In this document: piece by piece, positions 8,946 through 16,919 of the stretch | How the letters are laid out: each line of letters opens with the position of its first letter | Numbering within the stretch: position 1 is the first letter of the stretch | Assembly: GCA_910585435.1 (NCBI GenBank) | Contig: CAJUEJ010000029.1 | Location: 1-49,404 of the forward strand | Direction: 5' to 3' | DNA length: 49,404 bases | From: an uncultured Hungatella sp. | GTDB taxonomy: Bacteria; Bacillota; Clostridia; Lachnospirales; Lachnospiraceae | Position numbers and translations under genes: made by a program | The notes under the pieces: model-generated | Databases searched by the model: none | What the model was told of the DNA's origin: nothing | Seen by the model: only the letters and a program-made list of their open reading frames with translations

Positions 8946-9004
8946 GAAATCAGGGAGACAACAGAACAACAAACCAAACGTACTATTTTAAAGGAGGATG
9001 TATC

Positions 9005-10249
9005 ATGTGTAACTCATCAGGGGCCCCGATTAAATGGACCCTCAACAGGATTCCGAAAAGCGACGACAGGCAGCTTCAGAACATGTCCCTTGAGGAGATG
9101 GGAAAGGCAAGCAATTTCCACAAAAGCTTTCCTCAGTATGCTGTCACTCCGCTGACCCGCTTATCTGACCTTGCAGAATATTTAGGTCTGAAACGTCTCT
9201 ATGTTAAGGATGAATCCTATCGGTTCGGCCTGAATGCATTCAAGGTATTGGGCGGTTCCTACGCCATCGCAAGGCATATCGCCAAAGAGCTTGGCAGGGA
9301 CGTAAGCGAAGTTCCCTACAGCGTCCTGACCTCCAAAGAGCTGAGAGATGATTTCGGCCAGGCAACCTTCTTCACCGCCACAGACGGAAACCACGGACGG
9401 GGTGTGGCGTGGGCCGCCAACAAGCTGGGACAGAAATGTGTGGTGCGGATGCCAAAGGGAACCACACAGACACGTCTTAAAAACATTGCAAAGGAAAATG
9501 CAACGGTTACCATCGAAAACCTTAATTATGATGACTGTGTCCGCATGGCTGCCAGGGAGGCTGCCCAGACTCCAAGGGGAATCATGGTTCAGGATACGGC
9601 ATGGGAAGGGTATGAGGAGATTCCTACCTGGATTATGCAGGGATACGGCACACTTGCATCGGAAGCGGATCAGCAGCTGGAGGCGGACGGCGGTCGTCCC
9701 ACCCATATCTTTATCCAGGCCGGTGTAGGCTCCCTGGCCGGGGCGGTGATCGGGTATTTTGCAAACCGTTTTAAAGAGAATCCTCCGATTATGGTTGTTG
9801 TGGAGGCCAATGCGGCTGACTGCCTTTACCGTTCCGCCATGCAGGCTGACGGCAGCCGGGTGAACGTGACCGGTGATATGCTTACCATCATGGCCGGACT
9901 GGCCTGCGGGGAGCCGAACACGGTTTCCTGGGATATTTTAAGGAATCATGCGGATGCATTTGTTTCCTGTCCTGACTGGGTAAGCGCCAACGGCACCCGC
10001 ATCTACGGAGCGCCTGTAGGCAGGGATGCGCGGGTGATTTCCGGAGAATCCGGATCCGTAACCTTAGGCCTGGTTCATGCGCTGATGACCAATCCTCAGT
10101 ATAAGGATCTGAAGGAGGCGGTGAAGCTGGATGAAAATTCTCAGGTTCTTCTGGTCTCTTCGGAAGGGGATACAGATCCTGACCGCTACCGCGAGATTAC
10201 CTGGGAAGGCTTATGCGGAACGGAGAAGAAGCCGTTTGAGGGCCTGTAA
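9005..10249 (+). CDS. ygeX: YgeX, 2,3-diaminopropionate ammonia-lyase
   Basis: A 414-residue PLP-dependent lyase of fold type II. The Schiff-base lysine is K80 in GLNAFKVLGGSYA, and the phosphate-binding glycine loop appears as QAGVGSLAGAV. The enzyme cleaves 2,3-diaminopropionate to pyruvate and two ammonia. In the anaerobic purine pathway this step turns the three-carbon remnant of the ring into pyruvate, so it connects purine use to central metabolism. The start at 9005 follows AAAGGAGGATGTATC, an ideal ribosome-binding site. It is the first gene of the plus-strand arm, followed 135 bases later by ygeY. Family and length match E. coli YgeX (DpaL). Confidence 0.96.
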   Translation: MCNSSGAPIKWTLNRIPKSDDRQLQNMSLEEMGKASNFHKSFPQYAVTPLTRLSDLAEYLGLKRLYVKDESYRFGLNAFKVLGGSYAIARHIAKELGRDVSEVPYSVLTSKELRDDFGQATFFTATDGNHGRGVAWAANKLGQKCVVRMPKGTTQTRLKNIAKENATVTIENLNYDDCVRMAAREAAQTPRGIMVQDTAWEGYEEIPTWIMQGYGTLASEADQQLEADGGRPTHIFIQAGVGSLAGAVIGYFANRFKENPPIMVVVEANAADCLYRSAMQADGSRVNVTGDMLTIMAGLACGEPNTVSWDILRNHADAFVSCPDWVSANGTRIYGAPVGRDARVISGESGSVTLGLVHALMTNPQYKDLKEAVKLDENSQVLLVSSEGDTDPDRYREITWEGLCGTEKKPFEGL

Positions 10250-10384
10250 AGGGTATCTGAACTGTTACAGCAGAGCAAAAAAGGAATCCAGAGAGTTACA
10301 GAGAATGCCTGCCGTGATGGCTGGGTGCAGTTTGACTGTGTGAACGTGAAATGAAAATACATATTAATTAAGGAGAGTGTTGTT

Positions 10385-11698
10385 ATGTTGGATTTTGGAA
10401 AGATTAAAGAAGCCGCACAGGGCTACAGTGCAGACATGAATGCATTTTTACGGGCTATTGTAAGAAACCCGGGGGAGAGCTGCGATGAGAAGGCACATAT
10501 TGAGACTATTGCCGCGGAGATGAAGAAGGTGGGGTTTGATGAGGTTCAGATTGACCCTCAGGGCAATGTCATCGGGTATATGGGCGACGGCGAAAGGATT
10601 ATCGCCTACGATGCACATATTGATACGGTTGGAATCGGGAATATTGAAAACTGGGATTTTGACCCCTATGAAGGGTATGAGAATGAGACGGAGATCGGCG
10701 GTCGGGGTGTTTCCGACCAGTGCGGTGGGATTGTCTCTTCTGTGTATGGAGCCAGGATTATGAAGGATCTGGGACTGATTCCGGAAGGATGTAAGATCAT
10801 GGTGGTGGGAACGGTTCAGGAGGAGGACTGTGACGGCCTTTGCTGGCAGTATATTATCAACGAGGATAAGGTTCGTCCAGAATTTGTGGTTTCTACGGAG
10901 CCTACGGACGGCGGTATCTACCGGGGACAGAGAGGGCGCATGGAGATCCGTGTGGATGTGAAGGGAATTTCCTGCCATGGTTCTGCTCCTGAGAGAGGGG
11001 ATAATGCGATTTATAAGATGGCTGATATTCTTCAGGACATCCGGGCTCTGAATGAGAATGACGCGGAGAATGGAACGGAGATTAAGGGGCTGGTGAAGAT
11101 GCTGGATCCTAAGTACAACAAGGACTGGGAGGAGGCCAGGTTCCTTGGACGGGGGACGATTACGGTTTCTCAGATTTTCTATACTTCTCCAAGCCGGTGT
11201 GCGGTTGCTGACTCCTGCGCGGTTTCTCTGGATCGGCGCATGACCTTTGGGGAGACCTGGGAAAGCTGTCTGGATGAGATTCGTCAGCTTCCAAGCGTCA
11301 AGAAGTATGGGGATGATGTAAAGGTTTCTATGTATAATTACGACAGGCCTTCTTATACAGGGTGCGTGTATGAGATTGAGTGCTATTTCCCAACATGGGC
11401 GATTCCTAAGGATCATAAGGTGACGAAGGCCCTGGAGGCTGCTTATATGGGGCTTTATGGGGAGAAGCGAATCGGTGCGCCGGAGACTCTGGAGATGAGG
11501 CAGGCACGTCCTTTGACGGATAAGTGGACGTTCTCTACCAATGGGGTCAGTATTATGGGGAGAAACGGGATTCCCTGTATCGGGTTTGGACCTGGAGCGG
11601 AGGCTCAGGCACATGCACCTAATGAGAAGACCTGGAAACAGGATCTGGTTACCTGTGCGGCGGTGTATGCGGCTTTGCCGGGGGAGTATTTTAAGTAG
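10385..11698 (+). CDS. ygeY: YgeY, M20-family peptidase-like hydrolase
   Basis: A 437-residue metallohydrolase of the M20/ArgE/DapE group. Metal and catalytic residues are seen in AYDAHIDTVG, GGRGVSDQCGG, VQEEDCDG, ISCHGSAPERGD and AQAHAPNEKT. The subfamily (YgeY, selenium-metabolism-linked hydrolase) accompanies YgeX, YgeW and YgfK in many anaerobes. It probably hydrolyses a ureido or acyl bond in a purine-derived intermediate in the cytoplasm; it is not a true peptidase by context. AAGGAGAG precedes the start by 8 bases. It is likely co-transcribed with ygeX. Confidence 0.94.
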   Translation: MLDFGKIKEAAQGYSADMNAFLRAIVRNPGESCDEKAHIETIAAEMKKVGFDEVQIDPQGNVIGYMGDGERIIAYDAHIDTVGIGNIENWDFDPYEGYENETEIGGRGVSDQCGGIVSSVYGARIMKDLGLIPEGCKIMVVGTVQEEDCDGLCWQYIINEDKVRPEFVVSTEPTDGGIYRGQRGRMEIRVDVKGISCHGSAPERGDNAIYKMADILQDIRALNENDAENGTEIKGLVKMLDPKYNKDWEEARFLGRGTITVSQIFYTSPSRCAVADSCAVSLDRRMTFGETWESCLDEIRQLPSVKKYGDDVKVSMYNYDRPSYTGCVYEIECYFPTWAIPKDHKVTKALEAAYMGLYGEKRIGAPETLEMRQARPLTDKWTFSTNGVSIMGRNGIPCIGFGPGAEAQAHAPNEKTWKQDLVTCAAVYAALPGEYFK

Positions 11699-11708
11699 GG
11701 GGTGGCGG

Positions 11709-11867
11709 AAGGGCCGCCCGGAGAGGGGATTCTGTCATTTCCTCCCGGGCACGCTCGCGCTACGTGAAGAGCGTAGCGGTACATAAGGCGCTAAAAGACA
11801 GCGCCTAAGTACCGACGGTCTTCAAGTACCCTGGAGGAAATGACAGAATCCCCTCTCCGGGCTACGT
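11709..11867 (+). repeat. 159-bp structured repeat, copy B
   Basis: Lies between ygeY and ygeW. Its two 29-base arms (11717-11745 and 11833-11861) are perfect inverted complements. The 87-base core is nearly identical to copy A (two differences). Six of the seven arm differences relative to copy A are matched by the complementary change on the other arm, so the stem is preserved while its sequence changed. Confidence 0.88.
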
Positions 11868-11943
11868 TTTCGCTGGAGGTAGGTGATATTGTTGTATCTG
11901 CTGTGTTTTCTCCAGAGGCAGGTGATGTATTCGTATCAGTTGT
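11866..11943 (+). repeat. 39-bp imperfect tandem repeat
   Basis: Two adjacent 39-base units (11866-11904, 11905-11943) share about 29 of 39 bases, and a third decayed unit seems to follow. The unit length is a multiple of three and the frame stays open over all units, but there is no convincing start site. The rest of the ygeY-ygeW gap shows only a ribosome-binding site for ygeW. Confidence 0.55.
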
Positions 11944-12100
11944 GTTTTTGTTGGAAAGCGGCCTGAATTATGAAGGCTGTGTTCTTACTATTGATGACTG
12001 GAGGTCATTTTCCTTCTGGTTATGGCAATTTAGGGCTCGTAGTTTTTGAATGAAGTAGTTTTGATTCAGCAAATTTTAGAATAGAAAAGGAGATTATGTT

Positions 12101-13294
12101 ATGAAGACATTACAGGATTATATTGATAAGTTAAATAAGTTGAATTTTAAGGAGATGTACAACGGGGATTTCTTCCTGACCTGGGAGAAGACGGATGAGG
12201 AGCTGGAGGCTGTTTTTACGGTTGCGGATGCGCTGCGGTTTATGAGGGAGAATAATATTTCTACCAAGGTGTTTGAGAGTGGTCTGGGGATTTCTTTGTT
12301 CCGTGATAATTCTACGCGTACCAGGTTCTCTTTTGCTTCTGCCTGCAATTTACTGGGGCTGGAGGTTCAGGATCTGGATGAGGGGAAATCTCAGGTGGCT
12401 CATGGGGAGACGGTTCGGGAGACTGCCAACATGATTTCTTTTATGGCGGATGTGATCGGGATTCGGGATGATATGTATATTGGAAAGGGTAACAAGTATA
12501 TGCATGAGGTTGTGGATGCGGTTACCCAGGGGAATAAGGACGGGATTCTGGAGCAGAAGCCTACTTTGGTGAATCTGCAGTGTGATATTGACCATCCCAC
12601 ACAGGCTATGGCGGATATGCTTCATATTATTCATGAGTTTGGCGGTGTGGAGAATCTGAAGGGGAAGAAATTGGCTATGACCTGGGCGTATTCGCCTTCT
12701 TATGGAAAGCCTCTCTCGGTTCCTCAGGGTATTATCGGGTTGATGACACGGTTTGGTATGGATGTGGTTCTGGCTCATCCGGAAGGGTATGAGGTATTCC
12801 CGGAAGTTGAGGAAGTGGCTGCTGCCAATGCCAGGAAGTCTGGCGGTACATTTACCAAGACCAACAGTATGGCGGAAGCGTTTAAGGATGCTGATATTGT
12901 ATATCCCAAGAGCTGGGCTCCTTTTGCTGCTATGGAGAAGCGGACGGAGCTGTATGGCAACGGGGATACGGAAGGGATTAAGGCTCTGGAGAAGGAGCTG
13001 CTTGCACAGAATGCGCAGCATAAGGACTGGGCTTGTACGGAGGAGCTTATGGCTACTACCAAGAATGGGAAGGCTCTTTATATGCACTGCCTGCCAGCGG
13101 ATATCTCCGGGGTAAGCTGCAAGGAAGGGGAAGTGGATGCTTCTGTGTTTGACCGTTACAGGGATCCGCTGTATAAGGAGGCCAGCTTTAAGCCGTATAT
13201 TATTGCTGCCATGATTTTCCTGGCTAAGTTCGCGGATCCGGCGGATGTGCTTAAGAAGCTGGAGGAGAAGGGAACTCCCAGAGTGTTTAAATAA
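12101..13294 (+). CDS. ygeW: YgeW, knotted carbamoyltransferase
   Basis: A 397-residue member of the aspartate/ornithine carbamoyltransferase superfamily. The carbamoyl-phosphate loop is FRDNSTRTRFSF (residues 67-78) and a HCLP motif lies near the C-terminal third (YMHCLPADISG). E. coli YgeW forms a knotted-fold subfamily whose substrate is neither ornithine nor aspartate. In this cluster it is believed to transfer carbamoyl from a ureido intermediate to phosphate, giving carbamoyl phosphate for ArcC. AAAAGGAG precedes the start by about 8 bases. It is separated from ygeY by the structured repeat and tandem repeats, and followed closely by arcC. Confidence 0.95.
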   Translation: MKTLQDYIDKLNKLNFKEMYNGDFFLTWEKTDEELEAVFTVADALRFMRENNISTKVFESGLGISLFRDNSTRTRFSFASACNLLGLEVQDLDEGKSQVAHGETVRETANMISFMADVIGIRDDMYIGKGNKYMHEVVDAVTQGNKDGILEQKPTLVNLQCDIDHPTQAMADMLHIIHEFGGVENLKGKKLAMTWAYSPSYGKPLSVPQGIIGLMTRFGMDVVLAHPEGYEVFPEVEEVAAANARKSGGTFTKTNSMAEAFKDADIVYPKSWAPFAAMEKRTELYGNGDTEGIKALEKELLAQNAQHKDWACTEELMATTKNGKALYMHCLPADISGVSCKEGEVDASVFDRYRDPLYKEASFKPYIIAAMIFLAKFADPADVLKKLEEKGTPRVFK

Positions 13295-13331
13295 GCTTTG
13301 GGACCGGATGATGGGGAAAGGAACAGGAATG

Positions 13332-14276
13332 ATGTCGAAAAAGAAACGTGTAGTGATTGCCCTGGGCGGAAACGCCCTTGGCAACACCCTTCCGGAACAG
13401 ATGAAGGCCGTCAAGATTACGGCAAAGGCAATCGTGGACTTGATGGAGGAGGGCTGTGAGGTGGTTGTGGCCCATGGAAATGGTCCACAGGTTGGTATGG
13501 TTAACAATGCTATGATCGCTTTGACTCATGAGGATGTGAATCAGCCTAATACGCCTCTGTCAGTCTGTGTGGCTATGAGCCAGGCATATATTGGGTATGA
13601 TCTGCAGAATGCTCTTCGGGAGGAAATGTTGAACCGGGGAATTGGCAATGTACCGGTGGCTACTATGATTACCCAGGTGCGGGTGGATCCGGAGGATCCG
13701 GCTTTTGACTCGCCGTCTAAGCCTATCGGCAAGTTTGTGTCTAAGGAACAGGCAGATATGATGGAGGAGAAGTTTAATTACATCATGAAGGAGGATTCCG
13801 GGCGGGGATACCGCCGCGTGGTGGCTTCTCCCAAGCCGGTGGAGATTATTGAGATCGGGACTATACGCAATATGGTGGAATCCGGAGATCTGGTGATCGC
13901 CTGCGGCGGCGGCGGAATTCCGGTTATTCGCCAGGGCAATCATCTGAAGGGCGCCAGTGCTGTGATTGATAAGGATTTCGCCAGCTGCCTCCTTGCCAAG
14001 GAGCTGGACGCGGATTTTCTTATTATTCTTACGGCTGTGGAGCAGGTGGCGCTGAATTTCGGTAAGCCGGATGAGAAATGGCTTTCAGATGTGCCGGTTG
14101 ATGAGGCCGAAAAATATATTGCAGAGGGGCATTTTGCTCCTGGTTCTATGCTGCCTAAGGTACAGGCTGCCGTGGATTTTGCCTCTTCCAAGCCGGGACG
14201 CAGGGCTCTGATTACCTTGCTGGAAAAATCCAGGGAGGCAGTTCAGGGGAAGACCGGGACGATGTTTCATCTGTAA
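13332..14276 (+). CDS. arcC: Carbamate kinase (ArcC/YqeA)
   Basis: A 314-residue amino-acid-kinase-family enzyme beginning MSKKKRVVIALGGNALG, with VVAHGNGPQVG and CGGGGIPV further on. It converts carbamoyl phosphate plus ADP to ATP, ammonia and CO2, and so is the energy-yielding last step of the purine route after YgeW. The start is either 13329 or 13332 (two adjacent ATGs); a run GGAAAGGAACAGG lies just upstream. A longer in-frame opening overlaps the end of ygeW and is not credible. It starts 37 bases after ygeW stops, so the two are one transcript. No strong terminator follows; a weak G.U-rich hairpin may lie at about 14313-14383. Confidence 0.95.
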   Translation: MSKKKRVVIALGGNALGNTLPEQMKAVKITAKAIVDLMEEGCEVVVAHGNGPQVGMVNNAMIALTHEDVNQPNTPLSVCVAMSQAYIGYDLQNALREEMLNRGIGNVPVATMITQVRVDPEDPAFDSPSKPIGKFVSKEQADMMEEKFNYIMKEDSGRGYRRVVASPKPVEIIEIGTIRNMVESGDLVIACGGGGIPVIRQGNHLKGASAVIDKDFASCLLAKELDADFLIILTAVEQVALNFGKPDEKWLSDVPVDEAEKYIAEGHFAPGSMLPKVQAAVDFASSKPGRRALITLLEKSREAVQGKTGTMFHL

Positions 14277-14434
14277 GCCTTATCCACTGAGGGTATGAAA
14301 ACATTTGACGGAGAGAATTTCCTTCACTTCTTATTCATGTTTTGTGCTGAATATGTAAGGGATGGGGGATTCTCTTTATTGTTTGGAGCTTTATGAAAGC
14401 TTTATTCCATTCTGATCCATATAATCTTTTATTG

Positions 14435-14463
14435 TTGTGATTTCCTCCATTTACGCTTATAAT
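14435..14463 (+). promoter_or_regulatory. Promoter of the dam-like gene
   Basis: TTGTGA (14435-14440) and TATAAT (14458-14463) with a 17-base spacer. The remainder of the 236-base gap after arcC holds no gene. A 6-bp AT-rich stem, GTAAAA / TTTTAC, lies at 14470-14489 inside the leader. Confidence 0.5.
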
Positions 14464-14512
14464 GGTTGTGTAAAATAAAGTTTTTTTACAAAAACAGCCA
14501 AGAGGAGCCAGG

Positions 14513-15346
14513 ATGAGTCATTCAAATATCTCTCCATTTGTGAAATGGGCAGGCGGGAAACGCCAGTTATTGCCGCAGATCAGGGAACGTATGCCAAAGG
14601 AATATAACAGGTATTATGAGCCGTTTGTAGGCGGCGGTGCGGTAACCTTTGAGCTGCTGCCTTCCAATGCTTTGATTAATGATATCAATAAAGCTTTGAT
14701 CAACGCATACCGGCAGATATGCCACCGTCCGGAAGCATTTTTAGCCGAAATCAACAGGCTTGACTCGGAGATGTGGGAGGACGGGAAAAAGTATTTCTAT
14801 TTAAAACGGGAAGCTTACAATGATAAGCTGATGAAATCTGTCTATGATGTGGAATTGGCTGCATTGTTTGTATTTATAAATAAGCATTGCTTCAACGGAT
14901 TATACCGGGTGAACGGGCAGGGGCTTTTTAATGTTCCCTATAACAACAGCCGCAGGCTTTCTGCTGACAGGGACTCTATTATGGCGGTCTCTGCATTCCT
15001 GAAAAGCGTAACCATAACAGAAGGGGATTTTGAAGTGGCATGCGCAGGCGCCGAAAAAGGGGATTTTGTATTTTTTGACAGTCCGTACGCGCCTTTGAAT
15101 CCCACCTCCTTTGAGTCCTACACAAAAGAAGGGTTTGATATCGAAAGCCACAGACGCCTGGCCAGATTGTTTGATACATTGACGGCAAAGGGCTGTTACT
15201 GCATGCTGACAAATCATAATACGGAGCTGATACATGAATTGTACGGCAATAAAGGCTATGGGATGGATGTGGTAAGCGTAAAGCGGATGATCAATTCAGA
15301 TGCAACTCATCGTGTAGGGGAAGAAATTATTATATGCAACTATTAA
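14513..15346 (+). CDS. dam: Dam-family (D12 class) DNA N6-adenine methyltransferase
   Basis: A 277-residue methylase of the D12 class. Motif X is FVKWAGGKRQLL (residues 9-20), the AdoMet motif I is YYEPFVGGGAV (34-44) and the catalytic motif IV is DSPY (189-192). D12 enzymes such as Dam and DpnM methylate adenine, commonly in GATC. The motif IV second residue is serine where DPPY is usual; activity is probably retained but this is worth noting. No restriction endonuclease gene lies beside it, so it appears to be an orphan methylase, perhaps protective or regulatory. GAGGAG precedes the start. Its recognition sequence cannot be read from the protein by eye. Confidence 0.9.
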   Translation: MSHSNISPFVKWAGGKRQLLPQIRERMPKEYNRYYEPFVGGGAVTFELLPSNALINDINKALINAYRQICHRPEAFLAEINRLDSEMWEDGKKYFYLKREAYNDKLMKSVYDVELAALFVFINKHCFNGLYRVNGQGLFNVPYNNSRRLSADRDSIMAVSAFLKSVTITEGDFEVACAGAEKGDFVFFDSPYAPLNPTSFESYTKEGFDIESHRRLARLFDTLTAKGCYCMLTNHNTELIHELYGNKGYGMDVVSVKRMINSDATHRVGEEIIICNY

Positions 15347-15384
15347 ATAACGATTAAGCTCATACTAATTTTCAAATTATCTGC

Positions 15385-15413
15385 TTGCCAAATGGGGGGT
15401 TAGTATTTATAAT
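15385..15413 (+). promoter_or_regulatory. Promoter of the uracil permease, flanked by an inverted repeat
   Basis: TTGCCA (15385-15390) and TATAAT (15408-15413) are spaced by 17 bases. A 7-bp inverted repeat, ATACTAA at 15362-15368 and TTAGTAT at 15400-15406, brackets the -35 box and could be an operator. Confidence 0.55.
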
Positions 15414-15450
15414 CTCTTTAGAATATTTTCACATAAGGAGGGAAATTAGT

Positions 15451-16836
15451 ATGAGTAAAAATTTTGATGCCATACGTGACGCCCGGACATTGGGTGTCCC
15501 AAGAATGTTATTGCTTGGTTTGCAGCACATGTTCGCAATGTTTGGCGCAACGATCCTGGTTCCGATTTTAGTCAACAGTTATTTTCAGGGAGAGGGTTTA
15601 TCTATTCAGGTGACTTTATTTTTCGCTGGTATAGGAACCCTCTTTTTTCATGTCTGCTCCAAGCTGAAGGTTCCTGCATTCCTGGGCTCCTCCTTTGCTT
15701 TTTTAGGCGGCTTTGCCACAGTGGCGGAGCTGGATACAGGGATTTTTGCAGGTATGACTTACGGTGAAAAGCTTCCCTATGCCTGTGGCGGTATCGTGGT
15801 TGCCGGCCTGCTGTATCTGATTCTTGCACTGGTGATTAAGCTTGTGGGAGTGAAACGGGTTATGCGCTTTTTGCCGCCTGTGGTTACCGGCCCTATTATC
15901 ATCTGCATCGGTTTGAGCCTGGCGCCTTCTGCGGTAAACAACGCTTCTTCCAACTGGTTCCTGGCGATTATTGCGCTGGCTGTTATTATTGTGTTTAACA
16001 TCTGGGGGAAGGGTATGTGGAAGATCATTCCTATCCTGCTGGGTGTGGTGATCTCTTATGGGGCTGCCCTGATCATGAACATTGCAGGGTTTACCAATGC
16101 AGACGGAAGCGCGATTCTGGACTTTTCCGGTGTGGCCGTGTCTTCTTTCGCAGGGCTTCCGCCCTTCCAGCTTTGTAAATTCAATCTGACCGCGATTCTG
16201 GTGATGGCTCCTATCGCACTTGCAACCATGATGGAGCATATCGGCGATATTTCCGCTATCTCCGCAACGGTTGGGGAAAATTTCATCGAAGATCCCGGCC
16301 TGCACCGCACCTTGATCGGCGACGGCCTGGCTACTTCCCTCTCCGCCTTGTTCGGCGGTCCGGCCAACACCACCTACGGGGAGAATACAGGCGTGCTGGA
16401 GTTAAGCGGTGTCTATGACCCCAAGGTGATCCGCCTGGCTGCCCTGTATGCCATCATACTCAGCTTCATCCCCAAGATGTCTGCCATCATCGGATCTCTG
16501 CCTTCTGCTATTATCGGTGGAGTCAGCTTTATTTTATACGGAATGATCTCTGCTATCGGGGTGAGGAATATTGTTGAGAATAAAGTGGATTTTACAAAAT
16601 CACGAAACCTGATTATCGCGGCTGTGATACTTGTATGCGGCTTGGGCTTCTCCGGCGGGCTCACCTTCACAGTAGGCGGCACATCCATCACACTGACATC
16701 CCTTGCTATCGCGGCTCTGGCAGGCATTATCTTAAATGCAATCCTGCCAGGCAATGACTATACTTTTGGCGAAAATCCACACGGAGATATCAACAGAGGA
16801 GTCAGCTTTAATCCACAGCCTAAGAAGAAAAAATAG
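15451..16836 (+). CDS. uraA: UraA-type uracil permease (NCS2 family)
   Basis: A 461-residue integral membrane symporter. It has the first-helix LLGLQHMFAMFGATIL block, the helix-8 MMEHIGDISA (E262, H263) matching the uracil-binding helix of UraA, and YGENTGVLELSGV (E311) matching the helix-10 signature. These glutamates bind the pyrimidine ring in UraA, so uracil is the expected substrate, with proton coupling. The start at 15451 is set by AAGGAGGG 8 bases upstream; a 22-codon upstream opening has no such site. It has its own promoter and a strong downstream terminator, so it is a single-gene unit. A broader nucleobase range is possible given the purine neighbourhood. Confidence 0.93.
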   Translation: MSKNFDAIRDARTLGVPRMLLLGLQHMFAMFGATILVPILVNSYFQGEGLSIQVTLFFAGIGTLFFHVCSKLKVPAFLGSSFAFLGGFATVAELDTGIFAGMTYGEKLPYACGGIVVAGLLYLILALVIKLVGVKRVMRFLPPVVTGPIIICIGLSLAPSAVNNASSNWFLAIIALAVIIVFNIWGKGMWKIIPILLGVVISYGAALIMNIAGFTNADGSAILDFSGVAVSSFAGLPPFQLCKFNLTAILVMAPIALATMMEHIGDISAISATVGENFIEDPGLHRTLIGDGLATSLSALFGGPANTTYGENTGVLELSGVYDPKVIRLAALYAIILSFIPKMSAIIGSLPSAIIGGVSFILYGMISAIGVRNIVENKVDFTKSRNLIIAAVILVCGLGFSGGLTFTVGGTSITLTSLAIAALAGIILNAILPGNDYTFGENPHGDINRGVSFNPQPKKKK

Positions 16837-16844
16837 ACAGTATC

Positions 16845-16889
16845 AACAAAGGAGAGAGCAGCCTGCGGGGCGATGCTCTCTCCTTTGTT
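16845..16889. terminator. Strong bidirectional rho-independent terminator
   Basis: A perfect 16-bp stem (16845-16860 with 16874-16889) between the convergent uracil permease and the nuclease-like gene. The arms end in AACAAAGG / CCTTTGTT, giving T-rich tails both ways. Confidence 0.88.
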
Positions 16890-16919
16890 TAAATCCTTTT
16901 TCTAAGCTATCCGATACCT

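Noticed and set aside
10448..11614. Long antisense frame over ygeY, and a similar one over ygeW and arcC
   Set aside because: Both are complementary-strand shadows of well-supported genes, with basic, histidine- and leucine-rich text and no start signals.
11840..12049. Open frame of 69 codons with 13-residue repeats after repeat copy B
   Set aside because: The ATG lies inside an arm of the structured repeat, with its GGAGG only two bases away. The frame follows a simple 39-bp tandem repeat, and no family is recognised.
14470..14489. GTAAAA...TTTTAC hairpin before dam as a candidate purine operator
   Set aside because: It does not share the ATAATTTTTTAT core and is probably a chance AT-rich stem.
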